This document shows positions 36,540 to 44,643 of a DNA stretch of 64,000 nucleotides, one piece after another. Each line of letters starts with the position of its first letter. Position 1 is the stretch's first letter. The notes under the pieces are model-generated. The model was not told where the DNA came from. It made no database searches and worked only from the letters and a program-made list of their open reading frames with translations. This stretch comes from WS-2 sp036507005 (GTDB taxonomy: Bacteria; Eisenbacteria; RBG-16-71-46), in assembly GCA_036507005.1 (NCBI GenBank), contig DASXQT010000061.1:106978-170977 (forward strand), written 5' to 3'. The position numbers were made by a program, and so were the translations under genes.

Positions 36540-36809
36540 ATGGCGAGCGAGTTCAACCTCAGCGTTCTCACCCCCGAACGCACCGTGTTCGAGGGCGCGG
36601 TCGAGTACGTGCAGGTGCCGGGCAGCGAGGGCTACCTCGGCGTGCTCGCCCACCACGCGGCACTGGTGACTGCGCTCGCGCACGGCACGCTCACCCTGCG
36701 CGCCGCCGGGGGGCGCGAGGAGCGCATGAGCGTGAGCGGCGGGTTCTTCGAGGTGAGCGCCAACCGCGCCACGGTGCTGGCGGACGGCGTGGAGGACGCG
36801 AAGGGGTAG
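36540..36809 (+). CDS. atpC: ATP synthase subunit epsilon, short form
   Basis: 89 residues, against about 130-140 in the usual protein. The whole N-terminal beta-sandwich is there (LSVLTPERTVFEG, GSEGYLGVLAHHA, GGFFEVSANRATVLAD), but the C-terminal two-helix domain that can inhibit ATP hydrolysis is absent. GAGGAG precedes the ATG at 36540. Short epsilons of this kind occur in some bacteria; here ATPase inhibition by epsilon would not be possible. Confidence 0.93.
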   Translation: MASEFNLSVLTPERTVFEGAVEYVQVPGSEGYLGVLAHHAALVTALAHGTLTLRAAGGREERMSVSGGFFEVSANRATVLADGVEDAKG

Positions 36810-36850
36810 CCACGACCCGGCCGTCCGGCACTCCGAGCGACGTCCCATCC

Positions 36851-39800
36851 ATGCCCGATCCCTCCTCCCAGCTTCGTCGCCGCGCGCTCGTCGCCGCGAT
36901 CGCCGCCGCCTTCGCGGCCATCGCCGCGACCAGCCTCCTCGCCCTCGCCCAGGCGCCGCAGGGGCAGCAGCCGGCTCCGCCCTGGCGGGAGCCGCAGCGT
37001 CCGCCCCCGCCCCCGTCGTGGCCGGTGCCGATGACGCCGCCCCGGCGCCCGCCCGAGCAGGCCCCGCCCGCGCTTCCGGCCTCGCCCGTGATCGCGCGCA
37101 TCGAGGGCCGCGACATCACGCAGATGGACTTCGACCGCGTCGCCCAGCCCTACTTCCTGAGGCTCAGGGCCCAGCTCGGGCCCGGCTTCGACGACGCGAC
37201 GCAGAAGCTCGCCTCGTTCAACGTGCTCGACGAGCTGATCCGGCGCGAGCTGCTGGCGATCGTGGCCGAGCGGCGGAAGATCGAGGCCTCCGACGCCGAG
37301 GTGGACTCGATCCTGATGCGGGATCCGTTCTTCCGCACCGACGGCAAGTTCGACCCGGTCAAGTTCAGCACCTTCAAGTCCAGCCCCGCCTCGAACTACC
37401 TCCAGGTGCTGCCCCGCCTGCGCGAGATCGCGGCGACGAACCGCTTCGACCAGTCGCTGTGGAAGCGCTTCACCCCGCCGCCGGGAGAGGTGCGGGCGGA
37501 GTGGGAGCGGCGCAACGACCAGGTGCGCTTCCAGCTCCTGCCGCTGCTCGAGCGCGACATGCCGCTCGAGCCCGAGGCCACGGAAGCCGAGCGCGCGCAG
37601 TACTACCGCGACCACGCCGCGCAGTTCATGCGCAAGGCGCGCGTGCGCCTGCGCTACGCGCGGCTCCCGCTGCCGCCCGTGGGTGACTCGACGCGCGCGG
37701 CCGCGGAATCGAAGGCTCTGGAGCGAGCGAAGGCCATCGCCGACTCGCTGCGCCGGGGCGCGCTGCCGGACAGCGCCGCGGAGCTCGTCGACACCGGCCC
37801 GTTCGAGATCCCCGCCCCATCCCTCCCCGGCCTCGGCCGCGTGCCGGAGCTGGCGGCCGCGGTCGGCCGGGCCGAGGACGACTCGACCGTGCGCGTGGTG
37901 GGGCCCTTCACGGCGCCAGATGCCGTGATCGCCGGCGTCGTGGCGGAGCGCCGGCCGAAATACCTGCCGCTGCTCGCGGACGTGCTCGGCGACGTCAAGC
38001 GCCGCGCCGACATGGAGAAGCGGCGCGCGGCGAACGAGACCGATCGCCGCGCCTTCTACGAGACGAACCGCGAGCGCTGGCGCACCACGCGGGCCTCGCT
38101 CACCCGCGTGACGCTCGACGCCTCCACGCTCGCGGTGCCGCCGGCGCCCGGGCCGGAGGTCGAGCGCTGGTATGCCGAGCACGGGCGCTCCCTGTTCGGC
38201 GTGGGGGACAGCTCGCGGGCGTGGGTGCCGCCGCTCACCGACTCGCTGCGCGCCGTGGTCCAGGCGCGGATCGCGGACGAGCGGCGCCCGCAGCGCGCGG
38301 CCGAGGCCATGGCGCGGATCGCCGCGGCGCTCGGCGGCGCCCGCGACGCGCGCGCGCTCGCGCAGGCGAACGGCGCTTCGGCCGAGACCCTGACGCTGGT
38401 GCGGGGCGCGGCCGCGGACACGCTCTTCCCGCCGGCGCTCGTGGACTCGCTCCTCGCTTCTGCCGTCGGGATGCGAGGGACCGCCCAGGGTCCGCGCGCC
38501 TTCGGGTCCCGCTCGGCGGCCTGGCGGATCGACGCCGTCGACACCGCGTTCGTTCCCCCCTACGAGATGGCGCAGGTGCGTTCCGACCAGGAGTTCAACG
38601 AGGACCGCCGCCGCAAGGACGAGGCGGAGGCGCGGGTCTACTTCGATCAGCACCGCGCGGAGTTCAGGACGCCGGAGAAGTTCGCGCTCGACTACGTCAC
38701 GGTGCGGATCCCGCCGCCCGACTCGGTGCGCGTCCCCGAGGCCGAGATCCGCGGCCACTACCAGGCGCACCTCACGGACTACCGGCAGCCGGAGCAGCTC
38801 AAGGCGCGCCACATCCTGTTCATGACGCGCGAAGGGGGGCCCGAGGTCGAGAGCCGCGCGAAGGCGCGCGCCGACTCGCTGCTGGCCGCGATCCGGAAGA
38901 ACGGCGGGGACTTCGCCGAGCTGGCGAGGCGCTTCTCGCAGGAGCCCGGTGCTTCCACGAGCGGCGGCGACCTCGGCTGGTTCGGCCGCGGGCGGATGGT
39001 GAAGGAGTTCGAGGACGCCGCCTTCGCGCTCAAGCCGGGGGAGACGAGCCCGGTCGTGAAGACGCAGTTCGGCTACCACATCATCCGTCTCGAGGACCGG
39101 AAAGCCGCGTCCGTCCGGCCGTTCGCGGAGGTGCGAACCGAGATCCGGGCGCAGATGGGGCAGGCGCGCGGCGACTCGAGCGCGCGGCGCGCCGCGGCCT
39201 CGCTGCGGCGGCGGCTGGCGCTCGGCGCGGACGCAAAGGTCCTGAGCGCTCCTCATGGCGGCATGCTTTCCGCCGCGATCGCGGCCGGCGAGGCCCTGCC
39301 GGGGATCGGCATCGCCCCGGGCCTGGCTCAGGACCTGCCCGCGATCCCGCCCGGCACGTGGGCACCGAGCCTCTATCGAGTCGCGGGCCGCTACCTGATC
39401 GTGCGGTTGCGCGGGAAGTCGCCGCCGCGGCCGGCCGAGTTCGACGAGGCGAAGAACCAGGCCCTCGAGGCGGTGAGGAGCGGCAAGCGCCGCGCGCTGC
39501 TCGGCGAGAGGGTGTCGGCGCTCCGCTCCGCGCTGGCCGCGGGCGCGTCGCTGGATTCCGCCGCCGCATCCTTCGGCGGGCTCAAGGACAGCGGGTTCCT
39601 GCGCGAGAAGCCGGGCTTCGTGCCGACCCTGGGGAGCGAGCCGCGCGTGCTGCAGCGGGCGTTCGCGATGAAGGCGGGCGAGCGGTCGGACACGCTGCAG
39701 GTGGCCCTGGGCGTGGCCTGGATCCGGGTCGAGGAGCGGAAGCCCGCGGATCCGGCCACGTACAAGGCGGCCGCGGCCGAGATCGAGGGCGAGATGGCGA

Positions 39801-39925
39801 AGAAGAAGTACGACGAGTGGGTGGAGGAGGAGAAGAAGACGGTGAAGATCGAGGTCCTGCGGCCCGACCTCAAGGGCCCGCGGCCGTCGCCGGTCCGGAC
39901 CGCGACGTTCTCGACCGGCGGATGA
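36851..39925 (+). CDS. Large periplasmic parvulin-type PPIase/chaperone (SurA/PpiD-like)
   Basis: 1024 residues. The N-terminal hydrophobic segment (about 12-35) is a signal peptide or anchor. A Pro-rich stretch (about 40-80) follows, then a SurA/PpiD-like helical domain that starts VIARIEGRDITQMDFDRV and has FNVLDELIRRELLAIVAE. A single complete rotamase domain lies at about 650-750: KARHILFM, GGDFAELARRFSQEPGASTSGGDLGWF and FGYHIIRLED. Downstream regions are helical with a third degenerate PPIase-like part near 900-960. Predicted to help outer-membrane and periplasmic protein folding. Its stop overlaps the next gene (ATGA). Confidence 0.88.
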   Translation: MPDPSSQLRRRALVAAIAAAFAAIAATSLLALAQAPQGQQPAPPWREPQRPPPPPSWPVPMTPPRRPPEQAPPALPASPVIARIEGRDITQMDFDRVAQPYFLRLRAQLGPGFDDATQKLASFNVLDELIRRELLAIVAERRKIEASDAEVDSILMRDPFFRTDGKFDPVKFSTFKSSPASNYLQVLPRLREIAATNRFDQSLWKRFTPPPGEVRAEWERRNDQVRFQLLPLLERDMPLEPEATEAERAQYYRDHAAQFMRKARVRLRYARLPLPPVGDSTRAAAESKALERAKAIADSLRRGALPDSAAELVDTGPFEIPAPSLPGLGRVPELAAAVGRAEDDSTVRVVGPFTAPDAVIAGVVAERRPKYLPLLADVLGDVKRRADMEKRRAANETDRRAFYETNRERWRTTRASLTRVTLDASTLAVPPAPGPEVERWYAEHGRSLFGVGDSSRAWVPPLTDSLRAVVQARIADERRPQRAAEAMARIAAALGGARDARALAQANGASAETLTLVRGAAADTLFPPALVDSLLASAVGMRGTAQGPRAFGSRSAAWRIDAVDTAFVPPYEMAQVRSDQEFNEDRRRKDEAEARVYFDQHRAEFRTPEKFALDYVTVRIPPPDSVRVPEAEIRGHYQAHLTDYRQPEQLKARHILFMTREGGPEVESRAKARADSLLAAIRKNGGDFAELARRFSQEPGASTSGGDLGWFGRGRMVKEFEDAAFALKPGETSPVVKTQFGYHIIRLEDRKAASVRPFAEVRTEIRAQMGQARGDSSARRAAASLRRRLALGADAKVLSAPHGGMLSAAIAAGEALPGIGIAPGLAQDLPAIPPGTWAPSLYRVAGRYLIVRLRGKSPPRPAEFDEAKNQALEAVRSGKRRALLGERVSALRSALAAGASLDSAAASFGGLKDSGFLREKPGFVPTLGSEPRVLQRAFAMKAGERSDTLQVALGVAWIRVEERKPADPATYKAAAAEIEGEMAKKKYDEWVEEEKKTVKIEVLRPDLKGPRPSPVRTATFSTGG

Positions 39926-41415
39926 GCCCGAGGCTGCGTCGCGCCTGCGGCGGCGCGGTGATGCCGCTGCTCGCGCTCGCCGCGCTCCTCGCCGGCTGCG
40001 TCGCCGGCGCGCCGGGCGCGGCGCCGCCCTACGCGGTCCCCGTCGACGCCCGTGCCCGGGTCACGCCGCTCGTGACCTGCGGCGCGCGCCTCCCGCTCAC
40101 TGGCGGTGCTGCGTCCGACACCTACGTGCTGCCCGGCATCCCGGACGGGATGGGCCTGCTGCGACGGGACGGGCGCATCGTGCTCTTCGTCAACCACGAG
40201 CTCCGCCAGGCCCGGGGCGCCGCCGCGGGCCCGGTCAAGTCGGGCGCGCGCATCAGCGAGCTGACGCTGGAGCCCGGACGCGCGCGGAAGCCGGTGTCCG
40301 GCCGGCTCGCGTTCAACGAGATCCTCGAGGGCGATCCGCCGGTGCCGGTCGCTCCCGGCACTCGCGCGATGTCGAAGCTCTGCTCGGCTTTCCTCGCCAC
40401 CGACAGGGTCGGCTTCGACGCGCCCATCTACCTCACCGGCGAGGAGGACACGAGCACCTTCGACGGCCGGGGCGGCATCGCGTTCGCGCTCGCGGACGGC
40501 AGGCTCTTCGCCCTGCCCGCGATCGGACGCGCGCAGTGGGAGGACCTGGTCGTGCTCCCCGGCACCGGCGAGACCACTGCCGTCGTCTGCCTCGAGGATG
40601 CGCTCGCGACCGGCGACGGGCTCACATCCCAGATCTACCTCCACGTCGGCACGAAGGATCGGAGCGCGCGCGATCCGATCGCGCGCAACGGGCTGCGCGA
40701 CGGGACGTTCTTCACCTGGGTCGCGGACCGCGCGAAGTCGGAGGCCGACTTTCGCGACAAGGGGAGCACCGAGCCGGGTCGCTGGGTGGAGGTCTCGCCC
40801 GAGCCCGACGCGGCGGCGCTCGAAGAGCGCGCCCGCGCGGCGGGGGCGTTCGGGTTCGTGCGCATCGAGGACGGTGCCGCCGACCCGTCCCGGCCCGGCG
40901 TTTTCTATTTCGTCACGACCGGGGAGCCGGGGACCGTGAATCCGAAAGGCCGTCTCTACCGGCTGGACTTCGAGCCGGCGAGCCCCGCTGGCCCCACGCC
41001 GCTCACGATCGTCCTCGACGGGAGCGAGGGCATCGTGAGCCCCGACAACATCGACATCGACCGCCACGGCCGGATCGCGATCTGCGAGGATCCGAACTTC
41101 GACCTGAAGAAGGACTTGGGCCTCGAGCGCGACACCTCGCTCTGGTTCTACGACATCGCGACCAGCGTGCTCACGCGCGCGCTCATGATCGACCGCGACT
41201 CCACGCGCCGGCACTTCCTCGCCGCCGATCCCGCCAACCACGTCAACGCCCTGATCGACCACGCGGGCGGTTGGGAGATGAGCGGCGTGATCGACGCGGA
41301 GGACGTGCTGGGCCCCGGCGCGTGGCTGTTGACCGTGCAGGCCCACGCGCTCGTGCCCGCGGCACCCGAGGTGGTCGAGGGCGGTCAGATCCTGCGGCTG
41401 GAGTGGAGGCCGTAG
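39922..41415 (+). CDS. PhoX/DUF839-like lipoprotein
   Basis: 497 residues. Lipoprotein signal with ALLAGC (Cys about residue 26). The mature part is a beta-propeller-like PhoX/DUF839 protein: FVNHELRQ, YLTGEEDTSTFDGRG, SPDNIDIDRHGRIAICEDPNFD and a C-terminal VNALIDHAGG segment. Relatives are phosphatases or uncharacterised secreted proteins. The acidic residues of the propeller centre are present, but activity cannot be assigned. The ATG at 39922 overlaps the preceding stop. Confidence 0.8.
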   Translation: MSPRLRRACGGAVMPLLALAALLAGCVAGAPGAAPPYAVPVDARARVTPLVTCGARLPLTGGAASDTYVLPGIPDGMGLLRRDGRIVLFVNHELRQARGAAAGPVKSGARISELTLEPGRARKPVSGRLAFNEILEGDPPVPVAPGTRAMSKLCSAFLATDRVGFDAPIYLTGEEDTSTFDGRGGIAFALADGRLFALPAIGRAQWEDLVVLPGTGETTAVVCLEDALATGDGLTSQIYLHVGTKDRSARDPIARNGLRDGTFFTWVADRAKSEADFRDKGSTEPGRWVEVSPEPDAAALEERARAAGAFGFVRIEDGAADPSRPGVFYFVTTGEPGTVNPKGRLYRLDFEPASPAGPTPLTIVLDGSEGIVSPDNIDIDRHGRIAICEDPNFDLKKDLGLERDTSLWFYDIATSVLTRALMIDRDSTRRHFLAADPANHVNALIDHAGGWEMSGVIDAEDVLGPGAWLLTVQAHALVPAAPEVVEGGQILRLEWRP

Positions 41416-41489
41416 CGCGCGCCGACCGCGTCGCGGTGGCCGGCCCGTGGGGTGCCGGTGACGCCCGTCATGCGGCCCGTACGACGCGA

Positions 41490-41522
41490 CGACCGCGCGG
41501 CGGTTGCCCTGCCGCGCGGTCG
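41490..41522. terminator. Hairpin between convergent PhoX-like and cyclophilin genes
   Basis: CGACCGCGCGGC (41490-41501) and its perfect 12-base complement (41511-41522) flank a 9-base loop. It lies between the two converging stops at 41415 and 41554. No U-tract is present on either strand, so it may work as a bidirectional barrier. Confidence 0.5.
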
Positions 41523-41553
41523 CGCGAGACTCGAGTGGCGCCCGGGGCGCTGC

Positions 41554-42276
41554 TCACTTCACCTCGATCGTGACCTTGTTGATCAGCAGTGGCTCCTTCG
41601 GCATGCCGCTTTGCGATCCCGCCGCTTCGAGCTTCTTCAGCACGTCCATACCCTCGACCACCTCGCCGAAGATGGTGTGCTTGCCGTCGAGAAACATCGT
41701 GGGCACGAACGTGAGGAAAAACTGGCTGCCGTCTGTCCCCGGTCCCGCGTTCGCCATCGACAGCAGGCCGGGCCGGTCGTGCTTCACGCTCGGGCTGAAC
41801 TCGCCCGCGAACTTGTAGCCGGGACCGCCCGTGCCGGTGCCAAGCGGGCATCCGCCCTGCGCCATGAAGCCCGGGATCACGCGGTGGAAGGTCAGGCCGT
41901 CGTAGAAGCCGAGCTTGCTGAGGTAGATGAAGCTGGTCACGTGCATCGGCGCTACCTCGGGCATGAACCTGATGAGGATCGGGCCCATGTTGGTCACCAT
42001 GCGGGCGTAGTACCTGTGGGTGGAATCGAACTTGACCGGCGTGGGCATGTACTTGTGGGCCGAGTCAATCGGCGCCGCCGTGGGAATGGAGAGCGCCGTG
42101 CGCCAGCGGGGCTTCTTCGTGTCGACCTTCGCGCTCGCGATCATGCTCTCGATCTGCTGCATGGCACCGTCCTTCATCGTCGGAGGGGTCTTGGCGGGTG
42201 CTACCGCGGTCGAGTCGGCGGCGGCCGCGACACCGTAGAGGCTGAGCGCCACGAGGCTGATCCACAGGCCTTTCAT
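41554..42276 (-). CDS. Exported cyclophilin-type peptidyl-prolyl isomerase
   Basis: 240 residues. Signal peptide (about 1-20), a ~70-residue linker, then a cyclophilin domain from about residue 90. Catalytic and binding residues are present: FHRVIPGFMAQGG (the Arg and Phe of the active site, and Gln), FFLTFVPTMFLDGKHTIFG. AAGGAG lies before the ATG at 42276 and a TATAGA -10-like box is at 42298-42293. Assists protein folding in the periplasm. Confidence 0.93.
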   Translation of the reverse strand: MKGLWISLVALSLYGVAAAADSTAVAPAKTPPTMKDGAMQQIESMIASAKVDTKKPRWRTALSIPTAAPIDSAHKYMPTPVKFDSTHRYYARMVTNMGPILIRFMPEVAPMHVTSFIYLSKLGFYDGLTFHRVIPGFMAQGGCPLGTGTGGPGYKFAGEFSPSVKHDRPGLLSMANAGPGTDGSQFFLTFVPTMFLDGKHTIFGEVVEGMDVLKKLEAAGSQSGMPKEPLLINKVTIEVK

Positions 42277-42477
42277 TCAGGGATTCTCCTTCTCTATAGG
42301 GGTTGATCCGGCCCCGGCGTCGGCGCGGCCGGGGCGCGCGATGCGGGGAGGCTCCGCGCGGGCGGGACACCCTATCATTTCGGCCCGTCCGGGTGTTAAG
42401 CGGGTGCAAGCATCGCTGCTATGCTCGCGCCGCCGTGGGCCGCGCCCACGTCGACGCACCCGCAGAGGAGGCAGATC

Positions 42478-44466
42478 GTGGCCCCACGCCGGATCCCCCG
42501 CCGCGCAGCAACGCCCGCAGCAACGCCCGCTGCGACGCCCGCGGCGGGCCAGGGCGGCGTCGAGCGCGTGCTCAACGTCTCGGCCGACGTGTTCGACCTG
42601 CGCGACCGCATCTACGAGCCCGGCCTCGACGCGCTGCCGCGCGAGGTGGACAACCGCGCGCGCATCCCGCGCGCGAGCCTCCGCGATCAGGGCGCCGACG
42701 GAGCCTGCACCGGGTTCGCGATGGCGGCGGTGGTGGATTTCCTGTTCGCCGCCCAGGGGCGGGAGTTCACGGCCTCCGCGGGATTCCTCTACGAGAACGC
42801 GAAGCGCCACGACGAGTGGAAGGGCCGCGACTACGAGGGCTCGAGCCTGCGCGGGGCGATGAAGGGCTTCCTCAAGCGCGGCGTGTGCTCGGAGCGCACG
42901 ATGCCCTTCGTCCCGGGCCAGCCGCTCGAGCGCATCCCGCTCGCGGCGCTCGAGGAGGCCGACGACAAGCCGCTCGGCGCCTACTACCGGGTGCGCGTGC
43001 GCTCGATCAACGAGATGCAGAGCGCGATCCACGAGGTGGGCATCGTGCTCGCGAGCGCGCGGGTGCATCGCGGCTGGCTCGGCCTCGGCGCCGCGCGCGC
43101 GCGGGCGCCGGCCGAGATCCCGTGGCGTCCCGGCGAGGAGCCGCTCGGCGGCCACGCGTTCGCGATCGTGGGCTACGACGAGCAGGGCTTCCTGGTGCAG
43201 AACAGCTGGGGCACCAAGTGGGGGAGCGGCGGCTTCGCGCGGCTCGGCTATCGGGACTGGCTCGCCAACGGGATGGACGCCTGGGTGGCGCAGATGGGCG
43301 TGGGCCGCGTGAGCGTGACCACGCCGGCGGGCCGCGCCGCGCAGGAGGCCGCGGCCGCGCCGCGGGTTCCCGAGCAGGCGATCCGCGGCCACTACCTGGC
43401 GATCGAGAACGGCGACTTCGCGCGCAACGCGATCTACCCGTCCACGCCCGAGGACGTCGATCGGATCGCCGACGGGATCCGCGACCTGGCGGGCCGCGCC
43501 CGGCGCGTGCGCGTCCTGCTGTGGGCGCATGGCGGGCTGGTGGGCGAGGAGGAGGCCGCACGCCGCGCGCTCGACCTGAAGACCCGCTTCCTCCCGCTCG
43601 GCGTCTACCCGGTGCAGCTCATCTGGCACACCTCTTTCCTGGAGGAGGTGGGCGATCTCCTGATCCGCAAGAACGAGCGCGCGCTCGGCCCCGGGGCGGA
43701 CGCGGCCCGCGCGCTGGGCGAGCCGCTCGACCGCGTGAGCGAGCGGGTCGACGACGCGATCGAGGTCCTGGCGCGCCCGATCGGCCGGCCGGTCTGGCGC
43801 GAGATGAAGCGGGACGCCCGCCGCGCCACCGCCGGCTCCGGGGGCGAAGCCGGTCCCGCGCTGCGCCTCGCGGACGCGATCGCGGCGCGCGACCTCGCGG
43901 TCGAGGTCCACCTCGCCGGACACAGCGCGGGCGCCGTCCTCCATGGCCGGCTGGTTCCGGGCCTCGCCGCGCGCGGGCTCACGGTGCGCACGCTGAGCCT
44001 GATCGCCCCTTCCGCCACGACCTCGCTCTTCCGCGAGTGCGTGATGCCGCACGCCGGAACGGTGGTGAAGGCGGTCGCGATCCACCTCATGACCGACGCG
44101 GACGAGCAGGGCGACCACGTCGGCAACGTCCCGCTCACCGGTCTGGCGATCTATCACAAGAGCCTGCTCTATCTCGTGAGCCGCTCGTTCGAGGAGATCG
44201 GCCGGCGGAAGCTCCTCGGCCTCGCGCGTCACGTCGACCAGGACCGCGACGGCCGCACCGGCGACCGCGACCCCGAGGTCGCGCGCTGGGTGAAGGAGTC
44301 GGGCCTCTGCGCCCTGATCTACCGCCGTCCCGAGCGCCCCGACCCCACCGACACGCTGCACGGCGTGTTCGACCGCGACCCGGAGACTCTCGAGACGCTG
44401 GAGAAGCGCGTCGCGGGGCTGGGCGCCCCGCCGGGGGCTTCGAGGCGACGGCGACGCACTCGCTGA
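42478..44466 (+). CDS. Papain-like cysteine protease fused to an alpha/beta-hydrolase-like domain
   Basis: 662 residues from a GTG at 42478, six bases after GAGGAGG; an ATG at 42421 has no such site. A short Ala-Thr-Pro repeat is followed by a C1A papain fold (about 45-275) with a complete triad: Cys77 in DQGADGACTGFA, His226 in GGHAFAIVGYD, Asn242 in QNSWGTKWG. The second half (about 300-660) looks like a lipase-type alpha/beta hydrolase: VRVLLWAHGGLVGE and the nucleophile elbow LAGHSAGAV (Ser483). No signal peptide, so it may be cytoplasmic. The domain pair and its substrate are not known to me. The next gene is a large repeat protein 177 bases downstream. Confidence 0.75.
   Translation: MAPRRIPRRAATPAATPAATPAAGQGGVERVLNVSADVFDLRDRIYEPGLDALPREVDNRARIPRASLRDQGADGACTGFAMAAVVDFLFAAQGREFTASAGFLYENAKRHDEWKGRDYEGSSLRGAMKGFLKRGVCSERTMPFVPGQPLERIPLAALEEADDKPLGAYYRVRVRSINEMQSAIHEVGIVLASARVHRGWLGLGAARARAPAEIPWRPGEEPLGGHAFAIVGYDEQGFLVQNSWGTKWGSGGFARLGYRDWLANGMDAWVAQMGVGRVSVTTPAGRAAQEAAAAPRVPEQAIRGHYLAIENGDFARNAIYPSTPEDVDRIADGIRDLAGRARRVRVLLWAHGGLVGEEEAARRALDLKTRFLPLGVYPVQLIWHTSFLEEVGDLLIRKNERALGPGADAARALGEPLDRVSERVDDAIEVLARPIGRPVWREMKRDARRATAGSGGEAGPALRLADAIAARDLAVEVHLAGHSAGAVLHGRLVPGLAARGLTVRTLSLIAPSATTSLFRECVMPHAGTVVKAVAIHLMTDADEQGDHVGNVPLTGLAIYHKSLLYLVSRSFEEIGRRKLLGLARHVDQDRDGRTGDRDPEVARWVKESGLCALIYRRPERPDPTDTLHGVFDRDPETLETLEKRVAGLGAPPGASRRRRRTR
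42505..42540 (+). repeat. Three tandem 12-base units encoding Ala-Ala-Thr-Pro
   Basis: Near-identical 12-base units of the form GCAGCAACGCCC, with synonymous changes in the last unit, near the N-terminus of the papain-hydrolase protein. It produces a flexible AATP-type linker. Confidence 0.7.
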
Positions 44467-44491
44467 GGCGCGCGCCGGCGCCCGGCGGCCC

Positions 44492-44559
44492 GGGTCAACT
44501 GTCCCCGGGGACAGTCGGGGTCTTCCCGGAGCCGGTGGGTCAACATGCTCCGGAGCATG
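44492..44559. repeat. Two palindromes each led by GGGTCAAC
   Basis: ACTGTCCCCGGGGACAGT (44498-44515) and CATGCTCCGGAGCATG (44544-44559) are perfect palindromes. Each is immediately preceded by, or overlaps, the octamer GGGTCAAC (44492-44499 and 44537-44544), with 45 bases between octamers. They fill most of the short gap between the papain-hydrolase gene and the 1013-residue repeat protein gene. They could be REP-like elements or binding sites. Confidence 0.6.
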
Positions 44560-44643
44560 CTGGGCCCGGGCCAGCCGCGCCTCCGCCGCCCCCCTGCGCC
44601 CGCGGCGGTTTCCCGCCGATAACGGAGCGGCCCCAGTGCGCCG

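Noticed and set aside
41416..41553. Coding sequence between the PhoX-like and cyclophilin genes
   Set aside because: Too short and without a start, ribosome-binding site or motif. It is occupied by a strong dyad consistent with a convergent terminator.
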